A DNA stretch of 64,000 nt from JBBQVS01 sp963792705. GTDB lineage: Bacteria > Chloroflexota > Ktedonobacteria > Ktedonobacterales > Ktedonobacteraceae. Within the stretch, counting starts at the first letter, position 1, and every line of letters starts with the position of its first letter. The stretch lies in contig CAWBXD010000016.1 of NCBI GenBank assembly GCA_963792705.1, positions 62,001-126,000 on the forward strand, in the 5' to 3' direction. Of this stretch, positions 1-9,517 are shown in pieces. Position numbers and translations under genes: made by a program. The notes under the pieces were generated by a model, which saw only the letters and a program-made list of their open reading frames with translations, was not told the origin of the DNA and made no database searches.

Positions 1-996
1 CCGCTTGTTCGGAAGAATATCCTCCTGGCAATATTGTCGTACCGAAGACTTTCTGATAGCGAGTTCGTACTTGCCTCACAAGCTGTTGAAAGCTGTCAAT
101 CAAGGTTTCTCCTGACACGCCAAAGCGCAGGTCATTCGATCCAATATGCACAATCAGATCAGTCGCTCCTGGCTGCTCCAATACATCCCAAGCCAGACGC
201 TGGCTCCCAGCCTCTCCAAAAGGAGGCGCGGCATCCCTGTTCCCATAAGTTGAGGTACCTCTGAGGAGGTCAACTGATTGCCTGAAATGCCAGCGTTTAA
301 GACTGACATGAAGCGTGTGCCTCCCGCATCCATGAGTTGACGTGCCAAATAATCGGGCCAACGTCTATTCGCATTGAGTGTCGAGCCAAAGCCATCCGTA
401 ACCGAAGAGCCAAAGGCCACAACAGCATTGAGTGAAGATGTTGGCAAGACATCTATTCCAGTTATTAGCCAGCAAGACGTGGTCATGAGGTTATAGAAAA
501 GGAAGGCAGCTTCAGCAGGAACAGAAGTATAATCACCCATGCCTGTCACATACGACGTTTGCTGAGCACTAAGGTGCCCAGTAACGCTTTCTCCTTGCAC
601 AAGAAAAAAGGTAATAGCTAGATTGGTCAATGCCTCGACCCGTAAGGCAACTGGATCACTGGTCATCTCCTGTCCTGGTTCCAACGTCACCGTCGTTTGC
701 CCCTCAAACAGCACATCCTTCTTTCCTAATCCCACAACCGGACCACCTAAAGCCTGTCCCACAGAGACCGAACGGAGCGTGACTGGCGCATCTCCATAGC
801 GATTGGATAAGCGCAGACGGACCTGTTCGCCCCCAGCGTGCAAGTTGACGATCTGCCGCAAAGTACGACCACTCAGATTTGCCGAGAGTAACTGCGAGGG
901 TGCAGCATACCACGCACCTACCCAACGCGCTTGTGGTGCAGAAGTAACTAATGCAGGATGTTGTTGTTGACTAGCCTTTTCTGTCTCAGAACTCAT
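1..996 (-). pseudogene. SGNH/GDSL hydrolase, frame-disrupted and cut by the window edge
   Basis: Predicted esterase of the SGNH superfamily, the group that includes carbohydrate and rhamnogalacturonan acetylesterases. The start is the ATG at 996, preceded by AAGGAG. It overlaps the SDR stop by ATGA, so the two are translationally coupled. A beta-rich N-terminal domain of about 180 residues precedes the nucleophile block FGSSVTDG, where the usual GDS is GSS but the serine is kept. The first frame ends at 154 after ISGNQ and a nonsense tail. The other frame resumes from about position 272 with GEAGSQRL, DVLEQPGATD and the block III motif IGSNDLR, then runs off the window. One missing base near 265-280 explains this. 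It is either a pseudogene or a sequencing error. The catalytic Asp/His block lies outside the window. Confidence 0.8.
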
Positions 997-1883
997 GAAT
1001 ATATCTCCTTCAAAATGCTTTTCTCCTCTAAACCAGTTAGTTCCGCGCTCACATGCCATACCTTTTCGGCGGTAGCCTTATCATAGGAAGCTAATGATGA
1101 GCGTACAATCTTCTTGCGAAAGTTCACGTACTTGCCATGCAGCCCTTCCACGTCTGGTGAGGACGCCAGATAGATCGAACTCTGTGCAGCGTGCTCAGGT
1201 GTCAACCATTTTGAGAAGAGAGGAAGAATGAGCCGAATTGCAAGGGGCAGTGGGACAGCTTTAGTTCCTTCAAGAGTACCACCTGGGTCGGCTGCATTGA
1301 TAGTCACATTCGTACCACTCAGGCGACGTGCAAGTTCATATGTGAAAAACACGTTTGCGAGCTTCGCCTGTCTGTAGGCAGACATAAGGCTATAGTCTTT
1401 CTCAGATTGCAGATCATCGAAGTCGATGCGACCGGAACGATGCTGATTTGAATTGACATTCACGATCCGTGCAGGCGCACTCGCATGTAGCAAAGGGAGC
1501 AACAGATTTGTCAGCAGGAAGGGAGACAAGTGGTTCGTCACGAAGGTCGCTTCCAGCCCATCAGCAGTCACCACTCTCTGTGGGTTGACTCCACCTGCAT
1601 TGTTCACAAGCACATGGAGTTGGGGATAGTGAGTGATGATGTACTCGGCCAAACGACGAACCTCAGTAAGATTCGAGAGGTCTGCTTGAAGAAATGAAAT
1701 ATTCGTGTTACCAGTTTTCTGCTGTATGCTCTGCACGGCGGTTGCCCCACGTGTTGCATCCCGACCAACAAGAAGCACCGTAGCTCCAAGTACTGCCAGC
1801 CCATGTGCCGTCTCATAGCCAATACCTTTGGTGCCACCCGTCACGACAGCGATCTTTTCTTGCATATTCCAAATGGTACTCAT
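993..1883 (-). CDS. short-chain dehydrogenase/reductase
   Basis: Rossmann-fold NAD(P)-dependent oxidoreductase of the classical/retinol-dehydrogenase-like SDR group, 296 aa. Visible motifs are the cofactor-binding TGGTKGIG (15-22), NNAG (94-97), the catalytic pair Y170-x3-K174 (YRQAK) and a DPGG loop after it. AAGGAAG precedes the ATG. The stop overlaps the start of the SGNH hydrolase (ATGA), which indicates a two-gene operon. It is divergent from the TetR gene at 2206, the usual arrangement for a locally repressed oxidoreductase. The substrate cannot be read from the sequence. Confidence 0.9.
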   Translation of the reverse strand: MSTIWNMQEKIAVVTGGTKGIGYETAHGLAVLGATVLLVGRDATRGATAVQSIQQKTGNTNISFLQADLSNLTEVRRLAEYIITHYPQLHVLVNNAGGVNPQRVVTADGLEATFVTNHLSPFLLTNLLLPLLHASAPARIVNVNSNQHRSGRIDFDDLQSEKDYSLMSAYRQAKLANVFFTYELARRLSGTNVTINAADPGGTLEGTKAVPLPLAIRLILPLFSKWLTPEHAAQSSIYLASSPDVEGLHGKYVNFRKKIVRSSLASYDKATAEKVWHVSAELTGLEEKSILKEIYS

Positions 1884-2070
1884 TTTCTATCTTCCTTTCG
1901 ATATTACCCAAGCACTATCATCTCTGCCCTGTTATGTAGACACTACACATTCTTTTGCCCTCCTTTGTTCTTTTTTGGAAGAACATCAACAGGAGAGGAA
2001 TGTGTATTTCGAGATGGCTCTTTCACTACGAATATAGACGTGCTATACTTAATGACAGTGCAATCACTAC

Positions 2071-2085
2071 TGAACATCGTGTTCA
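2071..2085. promoter_or_regulatory. candidate TetR operator between divergent genes
   Basis: A perfect inverted repeat, TGAACA-TCG-TGTTCA (6-bp arms, 3-bp centre), lies in the 300-bp gap between the SDR/SGNH operon and the divergent TetR gene. Its position and symmetry suit a TetR-family operator. Binding by the adjacent regulator is inferred only. Confidence 0.4.
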
Positions 2086-2205
2086 CTTGGTGTGACTGTC
2101 CTATTGTACTGTATACATAGAGTTTTGAGCAAGCAAAAATGAATATGATGGAGTTGTCGAACACAAAGACACTATATGTTCATTATTGAACAGGAACAAG
2201 AGAAG

Positions 2206-2790
2206 ATGAACGGAAACCGACTTCTGGATCGCCGTATTCAACGTACACGCCCACTGCTTCAAGAAGCACTCTTTCATTTGATCATCGAGCGCGGCTATGA
2301 ACACATCACGATTGCTGATATTACGGAGCAGGCCAATTTGGGACGAACAACGTTTTACCTGCATTATCGTGACAAAGAGGACTTGCTGCAGGAAAGTATT
2401 AAAGGACTTTTGCACGACTTACACCTGGATGTGGAGCTTGAAACGGTAGGGTCATGCACCACCTATACCATGGTGAGCATCCGTATCTTCCAACATGTTG
2501 CACGACGACGGCAGTTGTATCAAGCGATGTTTAAAGAAGCGGGACCAACCAGAGCTATTGAGGACGTGATGAGGACCTATTTTACCGAACTCTGTCAACA
2601 GTTTCTGGGAGGCACCCTGTTGCAAATGGGAAGGCAGTTATCGGTGACGAGCGAAATTATCGCAGTCCATGCCGCAGGGTCACTGCTCGGCTTACTCTCT
2701 TGGTGGCTCAATCATGAGGACTCGCCATCTGCTGAAGACATGGGAACGATCTATTGTCAATTAATGGCAAACGAAAACCCAATATCGTGA
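2206..2790 (+). CDS. TetR/AcrR family transcriptional regulator
   Basis: DNA-binding repressor of about 194 aa. The N-terminal helix-turn-helix is recognisable in the segment from ITIADITEQA to TTFYLHYRDKEDLL. The C-terminal ligand domain is not specific enough to name an effector. An in-frame ATG at 2176 adds ten residues (Gln/Glu-rich) without a ribosome site. The ATG at 2206 follows a purine-rich AAGAGAAG and places the DNA-binding helices at the usual distance, so it is preferred. The gene is divergent from the SDR-SGNH pair and probably represses it and itself through the dyad at 2071-2085. Confidence 0.85.
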   Translation: MNGNRLLDRRIQRTRPLLQEALFHLIIERGYEHITIADITEQANLGRTTFYLHYRDKEDLLQESIKGLLHDLHLDVELETVGSCTTYTMVSIRIFQHVARRRQLYQAMFKEAGPTRAIEDVMRTYFTELCQQFLGGTLLQMGRQLSVTSEIIAVHAAGSLLGLLSWWLNHEDSPSAEDMGTIYCQLMANENPIS

Positions 2791-2798
2791 AATAAAAG

Positions 2799-2826
2799 TG
2801 GGAGGGCAAGTATGTTTGCCCTCCCA
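2799..2826. terminator. bidirectional rho-independent terminator
   Basis: A perfect 11-bp stem (TGGGAGGGCAA with its complement) and a 6-nt loop sit between the convergent TetR and M50 genes. Read leftward it is followed by CTTTTATTT, read rightward by ATTGTTTGTTC. Confidence 0.85.
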
Positions 2827-2844
2827 ATTGTTTGTTCTAATATA

Positions 2845-3957
2845 TTATACGATTGGCATCAGCGCGTGTGAGATCGTCATGCCGATCACTAAAACAACGG
2901 CAAGGCCGAAGTAGACAAGGGCTAATGTGATGCGCGTTCCCAATGGTACATCATAGTACGCCTTAGACTCTGATGTGTTCGCATTGCCACGTGACCAAAG
3001 TTGGGTTGCTGCGATGATGATAAAAAAGAGCAAAAAGATTGAGAAGTTACCATTCATCCAGAGCCAGATTTGGTAAATGAGCAAACCGGCAAAGCCGAGT
3101 ATCCAGATACGACGGTCAATTGCCGCCAGAACACGTCCACCATCGAATGGGACTATCGGCACAAGGTTGAACAGGTTGATGAAAAAGCCAAAGTAGGCGA
3201 GTGGTGCCCAGATCGTTCGTATATTTGGCGTGAGTTGTGCAAGCACCAAGCAAACTGATGCCGCGATAGCTCCCGCAATCGGTCCCGCGATACCAACCTC
3301 TGCTTCATCCTTCGCGTTTGCTGGCATTTGCCGCATCGTGACAGCAGCTCCTAAAAGTGGAATAAAGATGAGTCCACCAACAGGAATGCCTTTTAATTTC
3401 ATCACGAGCGCATGCCCCATCTCGTGAATGAAGAGTGATGCAACAATGCCAAGGGCGAACTCCCAACCAAAGAAAAGCGAATATACTACAACCGAAACAG
3501 CAGCAGAAATCAATGCTGGGGCAAATTTGATAAAGAAAATCAGGCCCTTGAGTTTGAGAAGCAATCCGCCAATAGTTGCAGCAAGACCACCAAGACCTGC
3601 TAATCCTTTGCGTCTCTTTGGGCCATCAGTGCTCTCATTGGGGGCCTCATCGTGCTGCTGCTCTGCACCGTCATGAGCAGCATACCCCTCGTAGTTAGTC
3701 GGTGTAGTCTGATATTCTTGTAGTTGTGGTCCGTCAGCCTGTGATGTTTCTTGCTCGGCAGGAACTACATTGCCATATTCGTAGTAGCCTGTCTCCTGAG
3801 CAGACGGGGCATAGCCAGTATAAGGGTCAAGTGGTTGTACGGTTTGAGCAGAAAGAGACTCCTGTTGATAGTATGTAGGGCTGGAGTAGTCTGCCTCTGA
3901 TGAGACATTGCCATACTCCGAAAAGTCATTAGGATTGCGATACACAGTGCGCCTCAA
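2845..3957 (-). CDS. site-2 protease family (M50) membrane metalloprotease
   Basis: Intramembrane zinc metalloprotease, 370 aa, with about six hydrophobic segments in the C-terminal two thirds. The zinc/catalytic HEMGH is at 178-182, and the second-site segment NLVPIVPFDGGR has its Asp at about 272. Residues 1-115 are hydrophilic, rich in Tyr, Gln, Pro and Glu, with repeated YEYGN/SEYGN-like words. This tail is likely disordered and unusual for the family. The start is TTG at 3957: an in-frame stop lies 24 nt upstream and no ATG occurs before the catalytic core. The Shine-Dalgarno is weak. It resembles the stand-alone M50B proteases (rhomboid-free SpoIVFB/Rip1 type). The substrate is unknown. 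Confidence 0.85.
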   Translation of the reverse strand: MRRTVYRNPNDFSEYGNVSSEADYSSPTYYQQESLSAQTVQPLDPYTGYAPSAQETGYYEYGNVVPAEQETSQADGPQLQEYQTTPTNYEGYAAHDGAEQQHDEAPNESTDGPKRRKGLAGLGGLAATIGGLLLKLKGLIFFIKFAPALISAAVSVVVYSLFFGWEFALGIVASLFIHEMGHALVMKLKGIPVGGLIFIPLLGAAVTMRQMPANAKDEAEVGIAGPIAGAIAASVCLVLAQLTPNIRTIWAPLAYFGFFINLFNLVPIVPFDGGRVLAAIDRRIWILGFAGLLIYQIWLWMNGNFSIFLLFFIIIAATQLWSRGNANTSESKAYYDVPLGTRITLALVYFGLAVVLVIGMTISHALMPIV

Positions 3958-4069
3958 TTCTGGAAAGATGGAATATCGTCATTTTTTCGTGTTTTCTTTG
4001 CATATAGTATGTATACGATAAAACATACTACGAGGTTCAGGTATTCCACATTTCGTCACCCTTCATGTA

Positions 4070-5311
4070 CTATTCAGGCTTTACTGTTCCTTCCAAGAAA
4101 CGGCGTAGCAGGTTGAGTACAGCTAACACTGCGACCCTTTTATTGTCTTCACGAGATCTGCTCCGTCCTGAACTTTTGGCTGTTACGACTCCCATCGGTC
4201 CCTCGACAGCCATATACACAGTGCCAACAGGTTGATCTTCTTGCGTGTCAGGACCTGCTACTCCTGTGATGCCAACGCCAAAATCGCTACTAAGCTGAAC
4301 ACGTATCGCGTGTGCCATTGCCCGTGCCGTTTGCTCACTTATCACACCATATTGTTCCAGAGTTTCTTTTGGTACACCCATTTGCTCTTTAAGGTCTGTA
4401 CTATACGAAACGACACCGCCGATAAAATGTTTTGAGCTACTTTTCACATCGGTAAGCGTGCTTGAGAGCAAGCCACCTGTAAGCGATTCCATGACGCCGA
4501 GTGACTGGTTTCGTGATTGCATCAGGTCGCCGATGACACTTGCCAGCGTGTCTTTGTTGGTACCAAAAACAGCTTGACCGAGTATTTGACGTACCTGAAC
4601 ATCCATTTCGTCCACCTGTCGCACTGCCTCTTCTTGAGTTGCTGCCTTCGCGGTAACACGCACGTCAATCGCATCATTTTTGGCATAGGTTGCAAGTGTA
4701 GGGTTTGTGCTATGTATCAACGCACCAAGCTTTTCCTCGACGCTCGACTCTCCAAGACCAGCAACACGAAGGATACGTGTAAAAATCACGCTGCCGGTAT
4801 GGGAACTTAGGCGAGGAATAACCTCGTCTTCCCACATGCGGTACATCTCTCGTGGCACTCCTGGCATCGCAACAATGATATGATTATCCTTCTCAACCCA
4901 CCATCCCGGCGCGGTCCCAACTGGATTGGGAATAGCTTGTGCGGAAGGAATAAGTGTTGCTTGCTTCACGTTGCGTTCTGGCATTGTTGCCCGCATAGAG
5001 GCAAACTTATCACGTAGTTCAGTTTCTAGTGTGGAATCAACCTGCATCGTTTCCCCCAGCAACGCGCTGATCGACTCACGCGCAAGATCATCTTCCGTTG
5101 GTCCAAGCCCCCCTGTCATGATGATAAGATCGGCACGTTCCCAAGCTCGTCGCAACGTCTCAACGATACGTCCCTGGTTATCACCTACTTGTGAAACGAA
5201 ATAGAGGTCAATACCCAGTGTAGGCAAACTCTGCGCTAGATAGGTCGCGTTGGTATCGGTAATGTGGCCGAGTAAAAGTTCTGTGCCACAAGAAAGTATT
5301 TCAGCACGCAT
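4070..5311 (-). CDS. cinA: CinA family protein (MoCF-like domain plus NMN deamidase domain)
   Basis: Full-length two-domain CinA, 413 aa. The N-terminal half is the molybdopterin-binding-like/ADP-ribose pyrophosphatase domain (ILSCGTELLLGHITDTN, then MTGGLGPTEDD). The C-terminal half is the PncC nicotinamide-nucleotide amidase domain (ESLTGGLLSSTLT, GVVSYST, VGITGVAGPD, PVGTVYMA). Family knowledge places it in NAD salvage by deamidating NMN. An upstream TTG in frame overlaps the ribosome site. GGAGG sits 5 nt before the ATG at 5311, which fixes the start. Confidence 0.93.
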   Translation of the reverse strand: MRAEILSCGTELLLGHITDTNATYLAQSLPTLGIDLYFVSQVGDNQGRIVETLRRAWERADLIIMTGGLGPTEDDLARESISALLGETMQVDSTLETELRDKFASMRATMPERNVKQATLIPSAQAIPNPVGTAPGWWVEKDNHIIVAMPGVPREMYRMWEDEVIPRLSSHTGSVIFTRILRVAGLGESSVEEKLGALIHSTNPTLATYAKNDAIDVRVTAKAATQEEAVRQVDEMDVQVRQILGQAVFGTNKDTLASVIGDLMQSRNQSLGVMESLTGGLLSSTLTDVKSSSKHFIGGVVSYSTDLKEQMGVPKETLEQYGVISEQTARAMAHAIRVQLSSDFGVGITGVAGPDTQEDQPVGTVYMAVEGPMGVVTAKSSGRSRSREDNKRVAVLAVLNLLRRFLEGTVKPE

Positions 5312-5620
5312 TAAAGCCTCCAATAGAGAAAGGTAGTATTCGTTCTCTTTAGAACGATATAGGGACGCAATTGACTACGCCCATCATACCGCTCATTTGC
5401 TTCTCGAAGCGGTAATTCCTATTCTATCACATAAAATAGAGCATCAACATCTTGTGTTAAATTTCATAGAAAAATCAACATGTTGTGCCAAAAGGGTTGT
5501 AATTCGCGTTTGTTACGAGTATACTATGTTGCGTAGGCACGAAATAAGAACAAGTTTTCGTGTCGCACACAATATTTCAATTTTGTAGTTTGTCCATAGG
5601 AAGAGAAGGAGCTATCACGG
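5312..5620. other. divergent intergenic region between cinA and nrdJ
   Basis: No gene is visible. It contains an inverted repeat TACCGCT/AGCGGTA (5387-5393 and 5408-5414) and the palindrome CAACATGTTG near 5478. Stretches such as CACACAATATTT are only loosely like an NrdR box. I could not recognise the conserved core of a cobalamin riboswitch, although nrdJ is B12-dependent. Confidence 0.5.
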
Positions 5621-8600
5621 ATGCTGGAGCAGCAAGAGCGTTCAAATGACGATTTGTCACATGACGCACAAAGTATGACACAGCTAGAGGGAATTCGCAA
5701 TAAGGTCTTTATAGATAGATATTCGCTTAAAGATGCTAGTGGGAAGCCATTAGAGTTGTACCCTGAAAATACGTGGGCGCGTGTCGCACGAGGTATTGCC
5801 GAGGTTGAGAAGACGGAAGAGAAACGGGCCTATTGGGAAAAGCGTTTCTATGAAGTCCTCACGAACTTTCAGTTTGTCCCTGGTGGGCGCATCCTCGCGG
5901 GTGCTGGCTCCGGTCATCAAGTAACATTTTACAACTGCTATGTTGTGCCAAGTCCTGAGGATAGCCGACAAGGTATTCTCGACAACCTCAAGCTCATGAC
6001 AGAAATCATGGCGCGTGGTGGTGGCGTTGGCATCAACCTCTCGACGTTGCGGCCTCGCGGTTCCTATATCAAGACAGTGAATGGCACTGCATCGGGACCT
6101 TGCTCATGGGCGCAGTTGTATTCGGTAGCAACAGGAGATGTAATTCAACAAGGTGGTTCGAGAAGAGGTGCTTTAATGCTTATGCTGGATGATAATCATC
6201 CAGATGTAGAAGAGTTCATTACGGTCAAGCGTACCGCAGGCAAAATTGAGCATGCTAACCTTTCCGTTGCCATTTCAGACAAGTTCATGGCAGCAGTTAA
6301 AGATGATGCGAAGTGGGACCTCATGTGGCAAGGCGAGGTTAAGAGAACAATTCGCGCTCGTGACCTATGGGACCTCATTTGTAAATCAGCATGGGAGTCA
6401 GCAGAACCTGGTATGGTGTTCATGGACCGATACAATACAGAGTCTAACACCTGGTACTACGAAAACATTCGTTGTGTAAATCCATGCGTTACTGGTGATA
6501 CGCTCATCTATACGAATCGTGGCTTGCTTCCTGCAAGCGAATTAGCAGAGTTAGGCACACCCATTACGGTAGCATCCCCTAATAGCGATGGTGTAGCGAT
6601 GCGCCAAGCGAGTCATGTGTTTTCGACAGGTGTTAAACCTGTTTATCACTTACAAACAGCAGAAGGCTATACTGTTCGACTCACTCACGATCACAAGGTA
6701 CTGACAGGAACAGGATGGAAAGAAGCAGGAAAGCTTGTAGCAGGTGAAAAGCTTGTGCTACTCAATGGCGAAGGTGGTTTTGGAAATACAGGCAACGAAG
6801 ACTTAGGAAGAGTAATGGGATGGCTTGTTGGTGATGGCTATCTCAATACGAAACGTGAAGGCAGCGTAGTGCTTTCATTCTGGGGAACTGAACAAGCAAT
6901 CGCTCCACGCTTTGCAGAATCAGTTAACCGAATTCTTGAAGTTCCTACTAGCAAAGAACGGAGACAGTACCAAGTAGGAACACAGCAAGTTAAGGAACGT
7001 AATGAAACACGAGTTGAGTCAGTACGGCTTATGCAACGTGTGGACCCAGAACTACTGACCAATAAGCTTCAAGTTCCTCCAACAGTATTACGTGGTTCGC
7101 AAGCAATGCAAAAAGGCTTCCTCTCAGCACTCTTTACAGCAGACGGTTCTGTACAGGGAACAATGGAAAAAGGCATTTCTATCCGTTTGACATCTATTAG
7201 TCAAGAATTGCTTGAAGGTGTTCAGCGTTTACTGTTAAACTTTGGTATTGCCTCACATATCTATAAAAACCGTCGTGAAGCTAGTACGAGAGACCTTCCA
7301 AATGGTAAAGGTGGAATGGCATCTTACAAATGTCAGACATACCATGATCTCATGATTTCACGCAGTAATTTACGCCCATTTGCACAACAAATCGGCTTCC
7401 TTACAATGGAGAAACAGAGCAAACTTGAAGACGCTCTTTCGTCATTCAAACGTGGACCATATCAAGAAGACTTCTTAGCAACATTTGAAAGTCTGACTCC
7501 TGATGGAGAAGAAATGGTCTATGACCTGACCGAGCCAGTAGCACACCAGTTTGTAGGAAACGGTCTTACTTTACATAATTGTGGCGAACAGGGACTTCCA
7601 GATTTCGGCGTTTGCAATCTTGGAGCGTTGAATTTATCAGCTTTCGTGCATGAAGGGCAGATGGATTGGGTGCATCTCGCAGAGATGAGCAAGGTAGCAA
7701 TGCGCTTCCTAGATAACGTGGTGGACGCAAACGAGTACTTCATCAAGGAAAACGAAGAGGCACAGATGGGGACACGTCGTACAGGACTTGGTACGATGGG
7801 ACTTGCTGACGCGCTGATTAAAATGAAAGTTGCCTATGGCAGCGACGAGTCGCTCCCAATCATCGAGCGCATCTATGCGACTATCCGCGATGCTTCGTAT
7901 GATGCTTCGGCAGATAATGCTGCCGAAAAAGGCGCGTTCCCGATGTTCGACCGCGATAAGTACATGCAAGGACGCTTCATTCAACGCTTACCGCGCCAGA
8001 TACAAGAGAAGATTGAGAAACAGGGCATTCGCAACGCCGTGTTGCTGACACAGGCACCAACGGGTACAACCAGTTTGCTAGCTGGCGTTAGTTCTGGCAT
8101 CGAGCCGGTCTATGACTTTGCGATGATACGCCGTGACCGCACAGGCGAGCACATTATGTATCATCCATTGCTACAAGAGTGGCGTGATGCTCATCCCGAT
8201 GAAACCACGGAGCCGAACTACTTTGTATCGTCGAAGGACCTGACACCGGAGGAACATGTACGTGTACAGGCGATGGTGCAGAGGTACACCGACTCAAGTA
8301 TCAGTAAGACGGTGAATGCTCCCAACGAGCATACCGTTGAAGAGGTACAAAAGCTCTATCGTCTAGCGTATGAAAGCGGCTGTAAAGGTATCACTTACTA
8401 CCGTGATGGCTCACGTGACGCTGTGCTGACACGTGTCGAGGATGAGAAGAAGGCAGCAGAAAAGGCGCAACAGGCGGCCGCACCAACACCACCGGCCGTT
8501 GTGTCAATTCATGACGGTATCAAGCACAGACCTGCGCTGGTTGAGGGCTATACACGTCAAGTACGCGCACCAGAGGGCAAAATCAATGTCACGATTAACA

Positions 8601-9064
8601 GCGACAGTGATGGTCCATTGGAGGTCTTTGTCAATGTGGGTAAAGCTGGCAGTGATATTGCGGCACTTGCGGAGGCATTGGGCCGTTTGATTTCGCTCAA
8701 CCTGCAAATTCTTAGCCCCGTCTCACAAGCTGAACGCGCACAGGAGATCGCAGACCAGTTACGCAATATTGGTGGCAATCGCTCTGTCGGTTTCGGTCAG
8801 CAGCAAGTTCGCTCTTTGCCAGATGCAGTTGCGCGCGCATTAGAATTGCATATGGCGTCGCTGCAAACGGTAGAGGTAGCGAAAACGGCAGAGCATGAGG
8901 ACAAAGAGCATACGAACGGGAAGCACATCATAGATGGGACGGCACCTGCAAGCCTAGCCCATCTTACCGTTACAGGAAATCTTTGTCCACAGTGTGGCTG
9001 TAACACGATGGTAAACGAAGAGGGATGCCGTAAGTGTTATAGTTGCGGACATAGCGAGTGTTAA
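5621..9064 (+). CDS. nrdJ: adenosylcobalamin-dependent ribonucleotide reductase (class II) with intein
   Basis: Reduces ribonucleotides to deoxyribonucleotides using an AdoCbl-generated thiyl radical. The precursor is 1147 aa and becomes 782 aa after removal of the 365-aa intein (residues 289-653). Visible are the redox cysteine C106 (FYNCYV), the NPC-GEQ active site split by the intein (C654, E656 in precursor numbering), and the PTGTTSLLAGVSSGIEP segment. A TSCPD-like domain (EVFVNVGKAGSD) follows, then a cysteine-rich tail with CPQCGC and CRKCYSCGHSEC, likely the thiol shuttle and metal site. AAGGAG precedes the ATG. A hairpin follows at 9122. The gene stands alone. Confidence 0.95.
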   Translation: MLEQQERSNDDLSHDAQSMTQLEGIRNKVFIDRYSLKDASGKPLELYPENTWARVARGIAEVEKTEEKRAYWEKRFYEVLTNFQFVPGGRILAGAGSGHQVTFYNCYVVPSPEDSRQGILDNLKLMTEIMARGGGVGINLSTLRPRGSYIKTVNGTASGPCSWAQLYSVATGDVIQQGGSRRGALMLMLDDNHPDVEEFITVKRTAGKIEHANLSVAISDKFMAAVKDDAKWDLMWQGEVKRTIRARDLWDLICKSAWESAEPGMVFMDRYNTESNTWYYENIRCVNPCVTGDTLIYTNRGLLPASELAELGTPITVASPNSDGVAMRQASHVFSTGVKPVYHLQTAEGYTVRLTHDHKVLTGTGWKEAGKLVAGEKLVLLNGEGGFGNTGNEDLGRVMGWLVGDGYLNTKREGSVVLSFWGTEQAIAPRFAESVNRILEVPTSKERRQYQVGTQQVKERNETRVESVRLMQRVDPELLTNKLQVPPTVLRGSQAMQKGFLSALFTADGSVQGTMEKGISIRLTSISQELLEGVQRLLLNFGIASHIYKNRREASTRDLPNGKGGMASYKCQTYHDLMISRSNLRPFAQQIGFLTMEKQSKLEDALSSFKRGPYQEDFLATFESLTPDGEEMVYDLTEPVAHQFVGNGLTLHNCGEQGLPDFGVCNLGALNLSAFVHEGQMDWVHLAEMSKVAMRFLDNVVDANEYFIKENEEAQMGTRRTGLGTMGLADALIKMKVAYGSDESLPIIERIYATIRDASYDASADNAAEKGAFPMFDRDKYMQGRFIQRLPRQIQEKIEKQGIRNAVLLTQAPTGTTSLLAGVSSGIEPVYDFAMIRRDRTGEHIMYHPLLQEWRDAHPDETTEPNYFVSSKDLTPEEHVRVQAMVQRYTDSSISKTVNAPNEHTVEEVQKLYRLAYESGCKGITYYRDGSRDAVLTRVEDEKKAAEKAQQAAAPTPPAVVSIHDGIKHRPALVEGYTRQVRAPEGKINVTINSDSDGPLEVFVNVGKAGSDIAALAEALGRLISLNLQILSPVSQAERAQEIADQLRNIGGNRSVGFGQQQVRSLPDAVARALELHMASLQTVEVAKTAEHEDKEHTNGKHIIDGTAPASLAHLTVTGNLCPQCGCNTMVNEEGCRKCYSCGHSEC
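6485..7579 (+). mobile_element. in-frame intein with LAGLIDADG homing endonuclease domain
   Basis: A 365-codon intein. It begins with Cys289 (block A, CVTGDTLIYTNRG) and ends in His-Asn (block G, VGNGLTLHN), followed by the +1 Cys of the C-extein (CGEQG). Block B is TVRLTHDHKVLT. The two dodecapeptide motifs LGRVMGWLVGDG and FLSALFTADG mark a DOD (LAGLIDADG) endonuclease with its acidic residues present. All residues needed for standard splicing are there (Cys1, TxxH, penultimate His, Asn, Cys+1). It is inserted exactly in the conserved NPC motif of the reductase, so an unspliced protein would be inactive. The intein DNA is A-richer than its host gene. Confidence 0.93.
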
Positions 9065-9517
9065 ATATGGTATAGGTGAAGCTGCCTGTAGCACCGCTTC
9101 AAGTCATATAGGACTGCGTTTGGGATAACACATATGTTATCCCTTTCGTGCTCTTTCGGCTTGAGAAGCCGCCCACAGCAAAAATATGTGTCCTTTCCCC
9201 ATATTTTAACAAATAGCAGCGATGGAACACCCTGAGCACTTGATGAGCTTCATAAGCATTGTTCCGGCACCTCTCTTGCATCCATATTGCGTCTCCCACC
9301 TTCACCTGTTATACTCACCCAGATGAGGATGCTGGGTAATAAAACCGCCTTTTGAGAAGGCTGTCATGCCGAAATCGGCCGCACATGCACTTATCTGAGT
9401 CACTGAGCGGAACGCTTACGGAAATGGGAAAGCTCTGAGAACCCTATACGGGTCGTTCCTGACCGCTTTCGATGCTATCATATTGAGAGAGGCACAAGAA
9501 AAGAGAGGACCAGTAAT
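9065..9517. other. intergenic region with stacked hairpins, no gene seen
   Basis: Besides the terminator-like hairpin at 9122-9143, there is a second hairpin CGGCTT-GAG-AAGCCG (9157-9171) and an AT-rich inverted repeat AAAATATG/CATATTTT near 9182-9207. The right half (about 9310-9500) has no convincing ORF or promoter. GAGAGAGGC and GAGAGGACC lie just before the hydrolase start. Confidence 0.45.
9122..9143 (+). terminator. hairpin downstream of nrdJ
   Basis: Perfect 9-bp arms GGGATAACA/TGTTATCCC around a 4-nt loop, followed by TTTCGTGCTCTTT. The U tract is interrupted, so termination strength is uncertain. Confidence 0.5.

Noticed and set aside
5312..5620. Cobalamin riboswitch or NrdR boxes upstream of the B12-dependent reductase
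   Set aside because: I could not find the conserved B12-box core, and the AT-rich words match the NrdR consensus only loosely.
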